Assembly: GCA_905235825.1 (NCBI GenBank)
Contig: CAJONH010000157.1
Span: forward strand, 1-11,251
From: Candidatus Gastranaerophilales bacterium
Lineage (GTDB): Bacteria; Cyanobacteriota; Vampirovibrionia; Gastranaerophilales; Gastranaerophilaceae
DNA: 11,251 nucleotides
Reading direction: 5' to 3'
Below the pieces are notes generated by a model. The model was not told the DNA's origin and did not search any database. It saw only the letters and a list, made by a program, of their open reading frames with translations. Of this stretch, positions 1 through 6,081 are shown piece by piece; the stretch's first letter is position 1, and the number at the start of each line of letters is the position of its first letter. The translations under genes and the position numbers were made by a program.

Positions 1-70
1 GGCGACTTTAAAAAGTGAGCACATTGCCGGCGGGGTTGACACGGCGGCAAGTGCGAAACCAGATTAGATT
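1..70. repeat. GC-rich 70-bp dispersed repeat, copy 1
   Basis: This block recurs at 3935-4004 with only two differences, at positions 23 and 36. It is about 53 % GC in a strongly AT-rich setting. An imperfect inverted repeat inside it (19-29 with 45-54, ten pairs with base 23 bulged out, loop 30-44) would fold into a stable hairpin. Both differences between the copies fall at unpaired positions, the bulge and the loop. One frame reads to a stop through a peptide ending AKPD, as in copy 2. The window begins at the first shared base, so the repeat may extend further left. I cannot name the family. It could be a REP-like palindromic element or the 3' end of a repeated gene. Confidence 0.85.
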
Positions 71-75
71 ATCAC

Positions 76-91
76 TTCAAGCACACTTGAA
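76..91. repeat. Small inverted repeat after repeat copy 1
   Basis: TTCAAG and CTTGAA form a 6-bp stem with a 4-base loop, starting 5 bp after the repeat ends. No T-run follows, so it is not a good intrinsic terminator. It matters mainly because hairpins also follow the other copies of the repeat tail. Confidence 0.4.
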
Positions 92-135
92 ATTTCATGT
101 CATGTTGGAACTTTGACGTAACTACAGGCAGAATA

Positions 136-151
136 CGAAACCGGATTAGAA
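136..151. repeat. Partial copy of the repeat tail
   Basis: The stretch CGAAACCGGATTAGAATT matches the end of the 70-bp repeat (bases 54-70) with only a few changes. In one frame it again ends in KPD followed by a TAG stop. It lies 10 bp before the large hairpin at 161-221. It may be a decayed or related copy of the repeat tail. Confidence 0.5.
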
Positions 152-160
152 TTAATGAAA

Positions 161-221
161 CAATAGCAAAAGCCCGTTTGTTCGGGTACCTGAAGGGTAC
201 GAGTTACGGGCTTTTCTGTTG
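161..221. other. Large 60-base inverted repeat, possible terminator or structured RNA
   Basis: A perfect 10-bp stem (AAAAGCCCGT at 168-177 with its complement at 206-215) is extended outward by CAATAG against CTGTTG with one bulge and one wobble pair. The loop holds a second small stem, GTACC with GGTAC. Each strand has only a four-base T-run after the GC-rich part, so it could be a bidirectional terminator for genes left of the window. It is more elaborate than most terminators, so a structured RNA element is also possible. Confidence 0.55.
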
Positions 222-337
222 AATTTAAAATTGGTCTTCGGTTTGTATTTCCTTTTTATTGAGCAGGGTATTTCTGCAGAAGTTACACATTGACATATTG
301 ATTAAGAATTGTAAAGCAAATTAAAAAGACAAGGCAA

Positions 338-366
338 TTTTCATAAGTGAAAAAACTTTATATAAG
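338..366 (+). promoter_or_regulatory. Candidate sigma-70-type promoter
   Basis: TTTTCA at 338-343 (4 of 6 to TTGACA) and TATAAG at 361-366 (5 of 6 to TATAAT) are exactly 17 bp apart. A transcript starting near 373 would meet the terminator at 535-564 without crossing a convincing gene. In DNA this AT-rich, chance matches are common. Confidence 0.35.
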
Positions 367-534
367 TGTAAGAAGTAAATTTGGTGAAACGAAAGGAGTT
401 CTGAGCTTTAGATTTCAAAAAAACTGAGGCACTGTTAAGGGACACAAACTAAAAACAACTACAATCAGCCATTTTAGGCATAATGATTAGAAAACATTTT
501 TTACTCTCTCTCTTAATATCCTCGTGTTTATTTG

Positions 535-564
535 ATGTTTGCACTCTATGCAAACATTTTTTTT
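535..564 (+). terminator. Intrinsic terminator, plus strand
   Basis: ATGTTTGCA (535-543) and its exact complement (549-557) form a 9-bp stem with a 5-base loop, followed at once by eight T residues (557-564). This is a textbook rho-independent terminator reading rightwards. No recognisable gene lies directly upstream, which suggests a short untranslated RNA or read-through from left of the window. Confidence 0.8.
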
Positions 565-676
565 GCTTTAAAATCAATAGTTTTAGAAATTTTACAGATA
601 AAAAATTAAATATTTTAACTTGGTTTTTAAGACTATTTAAACTATAAAATCACTGGTAATTAATTAAAGTTTATAT

Positions 677-682
677 TATAAT
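677..682 (+). promoter_or_regulatory. Perfect -10 box before the 115-aa gene
   Basis: TATAAT lies 32 bp before the ATG at 715. At 17 bp upstream is TGGTAA (654-659), a poor -35 match, so this promoter would rely on its -10 element or an activator. It follows the terminator at 535-564, so the next two genes probably form their own transcription unit. Confidence 0.5.
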
Positions 683-714
683 GCTTATAGGATTTTGACT
701 TTTGAGGATTGATA

Positions 715-1062
715 ATGGCAAAAGAATTAGATACTGTTCCAATAGAGGTTATTATTTTAACTGCTGATCACGAAATTAAAGGTACGGTTCATGTTTCCAA
801 ATATACTAAAACAAACAGAGAGCTTACCGATTTATTAAATGATAGAGAAAAACGCTTTCTTGCAGTTACTAATGCTGAAATTATTTCAAGAAACTCATCT
901 GTTCCGCCAAGACGTTATAATTTTTTAGAAGTTCACATTGATTGTATTATGATGGTTCATCCTTCAAGTCAGGTTGTATATCGTGAAACAGGTAAGGCAC
1001 AAGAAGATATTGCCCGTTTTAGAGAATTAAGAAATAAGTTAAATCAAACAAAACCTTTCTAA
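715..1062 (+). CDS. Small conserved protein, DUF6812-like
   Basis: This is a 115-aa soluble protein without a signal peptide or membrane segment. The start is set at ATG 715 because GAGG at 704-707 sits 7 bp before it; a TTG two codons upstream would overlap that site. Residues about 7-85 alternate short beta-like stretches with a pattern I associate with DUF6812-type proteins: a strand (IEVIIL), a turn, 'KGTVHV', then 'LTDLLND', 'KRFLAVT' and a closing hydrophobic strand (HIDCIMMVHP). That would be a small beta-barrel fold, but the family assignment is from memory and unverified. The last 25 residues are charged and helical. No enzymatic motif is visible. Its stop codon is one base from the start of the GT9 glycosyltransferase gene, so the two are almost certainly co-transcribed and coupled. 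Whether it acts in envelope biogenesis or RNA binding cannot be told from sequence. Confidence 0.75.
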   Translation: MAKELDTVPIEVIILTADHEIKGTVHVSKYTKTNRELTDLLNDREKRFLAVTNAEIISRNSSVPPRRYNFLEVHIDCIMMVHPSSQVVYRETGKAQEDIARFRELRNKLNQTKPF

Positions 1063-1063
1063 T

Positions 1064-2068
1064 ATGAGTTCTTTTAAAAATATTTTATTAATCAATTTTG
1101 GCGGTATCGGGGATGAAATACTTTTTTTACCTGTTATTCGCTCTGTTCGGCAAATGTATCTAAAGTCTAAAATTACTTTATGCTTAGAGGGCAGAAGTCG
1201 TGCTTTTACTCAGTTAACAGATTTAATTGATAATTATTTTTTTGTTGATATTAAAACCAAAAATAAATATATTGAAATGTTAAAGCTATATTTTAAAGCA
1301 CTTTTCGGAAGATTTGATTTGGTTATTTCATCGGGTTTCAATCCATTAATTTCTTTATTATTATTTTGTACGGGTATAAAAACAAGAATAGGATACGGTT
1401 CAAGTTCAATAGCAAAAAGGCTGTTAACTCATTCCGTAACTCTTAATAAAAATCAATATGCATCAAAAATGTATTATGATTTAGCCAAAAGTATTTCTGA
1501 TATTCCGTTTGAACTTCCGGCAATTAAAATTGACAGCGAAATTCAGAAAGAAACGAATTCTGTTCTTGTTCATCCGGGAGTAAGTCAAATAAGCATAAGA
1601 AAAAATATAACAAAAACCGTAACTGCGGAACTTTGGGCTGAAATTATTTTAAAACTTTTAGAACGAGGTAAAAAAGTATATCTTGCAGGCGGGTCTGATG
1701 ATTTGGAATGTATACAAAAAATAAGAAATTTTCTTAAAGATAAAGATTTAACTAATTTTACCGATTTATTCGGACAGACCAAAAATATTCACGATTTAGC
1801 CGTATTAATTAAGAAATCGGAACTTTTACTTTGTTCGGATTCTGCACCTATGCATATAGGAGTCGCCGTTAATACGAAAACCGCCGCTATTTTTGGACCT
1901 ACTGATGATAGTGTGCTTTTGCCTGATAATGATAATTTCCTTGCCGTAAAAAACAATGCACAGTGCCGCCCCTGTTTATGGGCAAAAAGGCAAACTACAT
2001 GCAGTGAACTTGCATGTCTGAAATTTAATGCAGATGAAATAATTAATAAATTAGAAAAATTTATATAA
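1064..2068 (+). CDS. Glycosyltransferase family 9 (ADP-heptose:LPS heptosyltransferase-like)
   Basis: A 334-aa cytoplasmic or membrane-associated GT-B glycosyltransferase. The N-terminal half starts with the GT9 signature: a hydrophobic strand, then GGIGDEILFLP (residues 13-23), which holds the conserved Gly-Asp. In the C-terminal half, 'HPG' (170-172) opens the donor domain, 'YLAGG' follows near 206-210, and SDSAPMH (258-264) plus FGPTD (277-281) form the typical GT9 nucleotide-sugar site. Four cysteines (301, 304, 313, 318) near the C-terminus match a cysteine cluster seen in many family members. GT9 enzymes add heptose or related sugars to lipopolysaccharide core or to proteins; the actual sugar and acceptor are not readable here. 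The gene starts in TAATATG, one base after the previous stop, with no purine-rich ribosome site, so translation is probably coupled. It ends 3 bp from the stop of the convergent propeller gene. Confidence 0.88.
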   Translation: MSSFKNILLINFGGIGDEILFLPVIRSVRQMYLKSKITLCLEGRSRAFTQLTDLIDNYFFVDIKTKNKYIEMLKLYFKALFGRFDLVISSGFNPLISLLLFCTGIKTRIGYGSSSIAKRLLTHSVTLNKNQYASKMYYDLAKSISDIPFELPAIKIDSEIQKETNSVLVHPGVSQISIRKNITKTVTAELWAEIILKLLERGKKVYLAGGSDDLECIQKIRNFLKDKDLTNFTDLFGQTKNIHDLAVLIKKSELLLCSDSAPMHIGVAVNTKTAAIFGPTDDSVLLPDNDNFLAVKNNAQCRPCLWAKRQTTCSELACLKFNADEIINKLEKFI

Positions 2069-2071
2069 ATA

Positions 2072-3220
2072 TTAAGGGCAATATTTATAAGCCTTTTTAG
2101 AATCCAGCCCTTTTTCATCATAACCGCCCGCATATAAATAACATCCGTCAGAAAGTCTTGTCATTGAAGGCAAATGAATATCAATTCCCCCTCCGTAGCT
2201 TCCTCTTGAACTTTCTTCTATTTGTTGATTTAAATCAAATACAAAAGGTTTATATTCATTTTTATATTTACCGTAAGGTATGTTTGTAATAATTTTTCCG
2301 TCATAAGTCAATTTCATTTTTAGAAAATTATTTATCCATAAAGGAAATTCTCCTGCTATTTTGGATTTTCCGCTTTGTATATTATATAATTCATAGGTTT
2401 TGAGTGATTGTGCATCGGCTCCTGAGTCGTTTTTACCGCCAAAAACGGCAATATGGTTATGATTAAGCGTAACTGCTTTTATATTTCCCAATCTTTGGAT
2501 TTGTAAATTTCCATGAAGTGTTATTTTATTAGTGTCCGGATTAAACATAAATACATAAGTGCGTATTCTGTTCGGGTCTGTTTTTTTACAATATCCGCTG
2601 CCGAATATAAATACTTTTCCTAAATCATTCATTGCTATTGCAGTATCATACTCATTAAAATACCTGAATTTATCATCATAAAATTGAATATTTTTTGATA
2701 ACGTATTTTTTTCAACATTGTATACATAAGCATCAACATTACCCTGTAAAAATATATTACCGTTCATTAGTTTTAGTGCATTTTTAGTAGGAAAATAAAA
2801 ATTATCAAGTTTTAAAAGTACTTTAAATTTTCCCGTTCGGGGATTAAATTCTTCAAAAAAATATCTGTGCATACTTTCTATTCCGACAGGCTTAACGCTT
2901 CTGCCTATAAAAATAACTCTGCCGTCATTTAATGCTATACTTGAAACCTCCTGCATTGCTTCATGCAGGGGTAATTTTTTAAATTTGCGTTTTGCCGCAT
3001 TATAAAGTTCAGCTTCCTCACCTTTTGTTATAAGTACATCTCCGTTAGAAAGAGTTGTCATGCTATCTAACGGATATGTTTTTTCCATTGTCATTTCACC
3101 TGCATTAAAAAAACCCGTTTTTCGAGGTAATGATGACGAAGCCTCAGATTTAATTTCCGTAAATCCAAAACATAAAATTGTTATAATAAATAAAATTGTG
3201 AATAGATATTTAATTTTCAT
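2072..3220 (-). CDS. Exported Kelch-like seven-bladed beta-propeller protein
   Basis: A 382-aa protein beginning with a signal peptide or N-terminal anchor: lysines at 2 and 4, then a hydrophobic stretch to about residue 20. The cysteine in it lacks a good lipobox. The rest carries seven copies of a motif of the type L-x-[ND]-G-x-[VI]-x-[IFL]-x-G, starting near residues 57, 97, 151, 198, 252, 304 and 356, about 40-54 residues apart. Good examples are LSNGDVLITKG, LNDGRVIFIGR and LSDGCYLYAGG. Each is followed by 'YN', 'FNP' or 'YELYN'-like strands, typical of Kelch or galactose-oxidase-type propellers. Seven motifs fit a closed seven-bladed propeller. No catalytic residues are recognised, so a binding or scaffolding role at the cell surface is likely. 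It lies 6 bp behind the 162-aa gene, probably in one transcript, and its ribosome site is weak (AAAG). Confidence 0.8.
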   Translation of the reverse strand: MKIKYLFTILFIITILCFGFTEIKSEASSSLPRKTGFFNAGEMTMEKTYPLDSMTTLSNGDVLITKGEEAELYNAAKRKFKKLPLHEAMQEVSSIALNDGRVIFIGRSVKPVGIESMHRYFFEEFNPRTGKFKVLLKLDNFYFPTKNALKLMNGNIFLQGNVDAYVYNVEKNTLSKNIQFYDDKFRYFNEYDTAIAMNDLGKVFIFGSGYCKKTDPNRIRTYVFMFNPDTNKITLHGNLQIQRLGNIKAVTLNHNHIAVFGGKNDSGADAQSLKTYELYNIQSGKSKIAGEFPLWINNFLKMKLTYDGKIITNIPYGKYKNEYKPFVFDLNQQIEESSRGSYGGGIDIHLPSMTRLSDGCYLYAGGYDEKGLDSKKAYKYCP

Positions 3221-3226
3221 AAAACT

Positions 3227-3715
3227 TTATTCAACATTTAAACAAACATCTCTGCTGTTTATTTTATCATTTAATACATCATCAACATTAAATGAAGAAT
3301 TTATTTTTTCCTGTGCAAGTAATAATTGCATTCTGATATTAAAATCTATTGCATTTTTATTTTTGTGTTCAGCCAGACCTTTTGTTATTTCATCAAATAT
3401 AATAAAAGAATTTAACTGTAGAAAAGATTTAATATTTTTGATTTTTTTGTTTGCCTGTATAATTTTTTCACTTCTTTCGATGTTATATTTTAAAATTGAA
3501 TCAACAATATATTTATTTTTTCTGTAAGTTTGTTTTTCTTCCGAATTTAAAAGTGAATTTAAAAGAACATTACAATGAGTTTCTATATTATTCATTAGTC
3601 CTTTTCTCCAAATCCATGGAATAGTTTTTGAAATTCGTTTATTATATTCTTTTAATCTGGACTGAGTATGTTTTACTAATAAATATTTTTTGATATTATC
3701 TTTTAAATCTTTCAT
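3227..3715 (-). CDS. Hypothetical charged helical protein
   Basis: A 162-aa protein that I do not recognise. It is rich in lysine, asparagine and isoleucine, with no signal peptide and no long hydrophobic segment. Most of it (residues about 1-30 and 57-135) should be helical with possible coiled-coil character. A conspicuous aromatic patch, IPWIWRKG, lies near residues 32-39. No metal-binding or catalytic motif is visible. AAGGGA about 10 bp before the ATG serves as the ribosome site. It is the first gene of a two-gene unit with the exported propeller 6 bp downstream. The upstream gap holds only weak promoter matches. The reading frame is intact and its composition resembles its neighbours, so I consider it a real gene. 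Confidence 0.65.
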   Translation of the reverse strand: MKDLKDNIKKYLLVKHTQSRLKEYNKRISKTIPWIWRKGLMNNIETHCNVLLNSLLNSEEKQTYRKNKYIVDSILKYNIERSEKIIQANKKIKNIKSFLQLNSFIIFDEITKGLAEHKNKNAIDFNIRMQLLLAQEKINSSFNVDDVLNDKINSRDVCLNVE

Positions 3716-3934
3716 TTATTAATGTCCCTTCTTGTTCTTAATACCAAATATTATTAATTTTTCGTTTATGGTGAAATTTTGTTCATACGAATTAATCCGC
3801 AATAAGTTTTATAACATAAAATATAATTTAAGCCATGCTACATTTAGTGTATAAAAACAAAAAGAAATTATATCGTCCGAACAAAAATTCACTCACACCT
3901 CATTTCATTCGGCTTATCGTGAATTTTTGAGAGT
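3716..3934. other. Intergenic region before the 162-aa gene, with an 11-bp inverted repeat
   Basis: The inverted repeat pairs CAAAAATTCAC (3882-3892) with GTGAATTTTTG (3919-3929) around a 26-base loop. It ends 5 bp before repeat copy 2. On the minus strand a perfect TATAAT (3867-3872) and a TATAAA (3808-3813) could drive the 162-aa gene, but neither has a good -35 box. A plus-strand frame stays open from 3855 to a TAG at 3999-4001, through the inverted repeat and the 70-bp repeat, without an ATG. It may be the 3' remnant of a gene. Confidence 0.5.
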
Positions 3935-4004
3935 GGCGACTTTAAAAAGTGAGCACTTTGCCGGCGGGGATGACACGGCGGCAAGTGCGAAACCAGATTA
4001 GATT
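3935..4004. repeat. GC-rich 70-bp dispersed repeat, copy 2
   Basis: This copy matches positions 1-70 at 68 of 70 bases. The hairpin is kept: 3953-3963 pairs with 3979-3988, with base 3957 bulged. The two substitutions are at the bulge and in the loop. Its context is clearer than in copy 1: an 11-bp inverted repeat ends just upstream, and a terminator hairpin starts 5 bp downstream. Read as protein, the frame holding the repeat ends in ASAKPD and stop, after a tract that in this copy extends back to 3855. The region between the two copies carries four genes. Confidence 0.88.
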
Positions 4005-4008
4005 GAAA

Positions 4009-4040
4009 GCCGGCTTTGTAAAGCCGGCAGCATTTTTTTT
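4009..4040 (+). terminator. Intrinsic terminator directly after repeat copy 2
   Basis: GCCGGCTT (4009-4016) and AAGCCGGC (4021-4028) form a perfect 8-bp GC-rich stem with a TGTA loop, followed by AGCA and eight T residues (4033-4040). The T-run makes it a plus-strand terminator, and it overlaps the stop codon of the convergent glycosyltransferase gene. On the minus strand only three T residues follow, so it would be a weaker terminator for the long operon. A plus-strand terminator here implies rightward transcription through the repeat. Confidence 0.75.
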
Positions 4041-5604
4041 AATTTACGAATACATTAATTCCCAAAATTTTTATAACTTTAGTTTTTTTATCTGCTTTTT
4101 TGAATGAAAGCATTTCAAAAATAAGAGGTATTCCTTTTGAGTGATAACATATTCCATACTTGATAAAATCTTTATAATTTTGTCTTATAATTTTTTTTAA
4201 TACTGATTTGTGGTTTAAAGCATTTTTATCGGTCATAACATTGAGTAAGACAGCCAAATCATCAATCATTACGGCATCTTTTTCGTTCGATAAATCTTTA
4301 ACGGAATGATTTTGAGGCACCTTATCAAGCATTTTATATATTCGTTTATTCCATTCAATCATGGATTGATATGTTTCAAGTGATTTTTGAAGTTCACTAA
4401 CTATTTTTTGAGCATATTCTTTATCATTTAAAATTTTCTTTGCCTTTAAAATAAATTCACTTTTATTTTCGCAGTAAGCGGAGGCAGAGGAAAAATAATC
4501 AAGCTGAATATCAACGGTTTTTTGCGATAAAGCGGGAATACCTTTTGAAATAACATCAATCATTGCAGTTCCGCCTGTAATCGGGTATGAATCTATGTAT
4601 AAATCGGCACAAGAAATATAATCCAAATAACCCTCGTTAAAATTAATATATCCGAAAGGAATAATATGTCCTTCGGTTTCTTTTTCAATTTTTTTCCAGT
4701 ACTTATCATTTTTAGGTATACCGATTATATAGCAATATGTATTCTCATCAATTAATTTTTTTATTGTATCTGCATAACTATCGTTATTTATAATGCAATA
4801 TTTCTGGCGTGAGCCTGAACTCATTATAATTTTTTTATTTATAGGCAGCCCCAGCTTTTTTCTTAGTTCTTTTTTATTAGGCGTTGAATAAATAATCTCG
4901 GAAGACGGAACTCCCAGAGAAAATGTATTTTTAATATTACGTTTCTTAATTGTAACGTCGTCATTATCTATAATATCCAAAACCAAATCGGCTATACTTT
5001 TCCCTAACCAAAAAGTATGACTTGCGTGATTATAAAATAAAATAGGACGTTTAAATTTTTCGGTTCCGAAAGCAATAAGAGGAATTACATCTTCCATGTG
5101 CGTATGAAGAATTATAAATTCATAACCGAGTGCAAGTTCTCTTAATTTTATTGCCTTTTCTTTTTCGGAAAGATTATTATCAAAATAAATGCATTTACCC
5201 TTTTTAAATTTTACATTATTTTCAAGAACAGGCATTTTATCATTATTAGGCGATAAAATTACAACACTATGATTTTGAATTTCTGGAGCATTTAAAATCC
5301 AGCGTTCTACAACTCTTGTATGTCCGCCTGTTGAATATCCCGTTGTTAATACATGCAGAAAACTGTTTTTTTTGAATGGAACTTCATAATTATCAATATC
5401 AACAGATTTTGCATAATCGGTATAAAAATTTTCTATATAAGAAGAAGTCCAAATACCTGCATTATGATAAACAGCAAACTCCAACAATGATTTTATTGCT
5501 GAATTCTTTTCATCAAAATCTTTTATATCTTTAATTTTATCCAAAAAATTTATAAATTTTTTATTCGCTTTTTCAATTAACGGATAATATTTATCATATT
5601 TCAT
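4039..5604 (-). CDS. Glycosyltransferase, GT-B fold (GT4/GT41-like)
   Basis: A 521-aa cytoplasmic protein. Residues 1-80 form a charged helical extension. The acceptor-side domain starts near 82 with 'FLHVLTTGYSTGGHTRVVERW', where the GGHTR loop (93-97) is typical of GT-B enzymes. 'LHTHMED' (166-172) and 'NHASHTFWLG' (192-201) follow. The donor domain has 'IIMSSGSRQKY' (259-269), 'PFGYI' (316-320) and a clear nucleotide-sugar motif, LYIDSYPITGGTAMIDVISKG (335-355), which resembles GT4 and GT41 donor sites. After about residue 430 comes a helical tail of 90 residues whose last part (KVIKILGINVF) resembles tails of other surface glycosyltransferases. It is the last gene of the minus-strand operon, 4 bp after the ketoisomerase gene. 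Its ribosome site (AAAGG) lies inside the end of that gene. It likely transfers the sugar made with that enzyme, which is inference from position. Confidence 0.82.
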   Translation of the reverse strand: MKYDKYYPLIEKANKKFINFLDKIKDIKDFDEKNSAIKSLLEFAVYHNAGIWTSSYIENFYTDYAKSVDIDNYEVPFKKNSFLHVLTTGYSTGGHTRVVERWILNAPEIQNHSVVILSPNNDKMPVLENNVKFKKGKCIYFDNNLSEKEKAIKLRELALGYEFIILHTHMEDVIPLIAFGTEKFKRPILFYNHASHTFWLGKSIADLVLDIIDNDDVTIKKRNIKNTFSLGVPSSEIIYSTPNKKELRKKLGLPINKKIIMSSGSRQKYCIINNDSYADTIKKLIDENTYCYIIGIPKNDKYWKKIEKETEGHIIPFGYINFNEGYLDYISCADLYIDSYPITGGTAMIDVISKGIPALSQKTVDIQLDYFSSASAYCENKSEFILKAKKILNDKEYAQKIVSELQKSLETYQSMIEWNKRIYKMLDKVPQNHSVKDLSNEKDAVMIDDLAVLLNVMTDKNALNHKSVLKKIIRQNYKDFIKYGICYHSKGIPLIFEMLSFKKADKKTKVIKILGINVFVN

Positions 5605-5608
5605 AATT

Positions 5609-6010
5609 TTAACCTTTAACGGTTTTTAAAAATTCATCATAACTTCTAATGTATTCTTTAGGGTCGTATTTTGTACTTGCAATAATCATTAATTTACATC
5701 CGTAAGAAAAATGACGCATTTCTCTCCACATATTTTTTCCTATATATAGACCCTTATCGGGTCTGTTTAACCAGACGGTTTCACGTTTTTCTCCGTCATC
5801 CAATACAAACTGGCAGGCACCATCCATAGCAACTATAATTTGTTCAAGCTCTTTATGTGCGTGTTTTCCTCTTTCTTCATCGGGAAGTGTATCAAATATC
5901 CAATAAACTCTTTTAATTGCAAAGGGAACAGCCTCGGATAATTCTTCTGCCGCAATAAGTTTGCCTCTTGAATCGCCCATTATGCTAAAATCAATTAATT
6001 TATAATTCAT
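5609..6010 (-). CDS. dTDP-6-deoxy-hexulose 3,4-ketoisomerase (FdtA/QdtA-like cupin)
   Basis: A 133-aa single-domain cupin. Family hallmarks run along the whole protein: 'SRGKLIAAEE' (14-23), 'PFAIKRVYWIFD' (29-40), RGKHAHKELEQ (47-57) with the histidine pair 50 and 52 used in the active site, 'DKGLYIGKNMW' (85-95), and 'KYDPKEYIRSYDEF' near the end. These enzymes move the keto group of dTDP-4-keto-6-deoxyglucose from C4 to C3, ahead of transamination to a 3-amino sugar such as Fuc3NAc or Qui3NAc. The length matches the family. I cannot tell FdtA (galacto product) from QdtA (gluco product). The expected aminotransferase and the rmlA/rmlB genes are not in the window. It follows the acetyltransferase gene after 70 bp and precedes the glycosyltransferase by 4 bp. 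The ribosome site (AAGAAG) is weak. Confidence 0.88.
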   Translation of the reverse strand: MNYKLIDFSIMGDSRGKLIAAEELSEAVPFAIKRVYWIFDTLPDEERGKHAHKELEQIIVAMDGACQFVLDDGEKRETVWLNRPDKGLYIGKNMWREMRHFSYGCKLMIIASTKYDPKEYIRSYDEFLKTVKG

Positions 6011-6081
6011 ATATGCACTTCTTTTACCGTAAATTTAATCTATATTAAGAATATCATAAATTTTATATTTAAAATATATGT

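Larger units (their letters stand above)
222..714. other. Gene-poor spacer with possible small RNA
   Basis: I see no convincing protein gene here. A purine-rich GAAAGGAG at 391-398 looks like a ribosome binding site but has no start codon at a workable distance. An open frame from 483 to 647 runs through the terminator hairpin and has no good ribosome binding site, so I do not call it. Supportable items are the promoter-like pair at 338-366, the terminator at 535-564 and the promoter of the next gene, each listed separately. Confidence 0.5.

Noticed and set aside
1..230. tRNA, tmRNA or known riboswitch in the GC-rich left end
   Set aside because: No cloverleaf, CCA end, tag-peptide frame or riboswitch core that I recognise.
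290..317. TTGACA at 290-295 as a -35 box
   Set aside because: The hexamer is perfect, but the best partner at 16 bp, TAAAGC, matches TATAAT at only three positions.
483..647. Open frame of 54 codons with ATG start, plus strand
   Set aside because: It runs through the terminator hairpin and T-run at 535-564, has only a weak AGG upstream, and its composition (Phe/Leu/Lys/Cys) is what random AT-rich DNA gives.
1789..2133. Minus-strand open frame overlapping the GT9 gene end and the propeller gene
   Set aside because: It is antisense to a well-supported GT9 gene, has no family resemblance and overlaps the propeller gene in another frame.
3060..3527. Plus-strand open frame of 155 codons opposite the propeller and helical genes
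   Set aside because: It spans the junction of two minus-strand genes, and its hydrophobic low-complexity translation looks like a shadow of Lys/Asn-rich coding on the other strand.
1..4004. CRISPR array or attachment-site pair
   Set aside because: Only two full repeat copies, 3.9 kb apart, with no spacer-like spacing, cas genes, integrase or tRNA gene. The repeats alone do not support a mobile element call.
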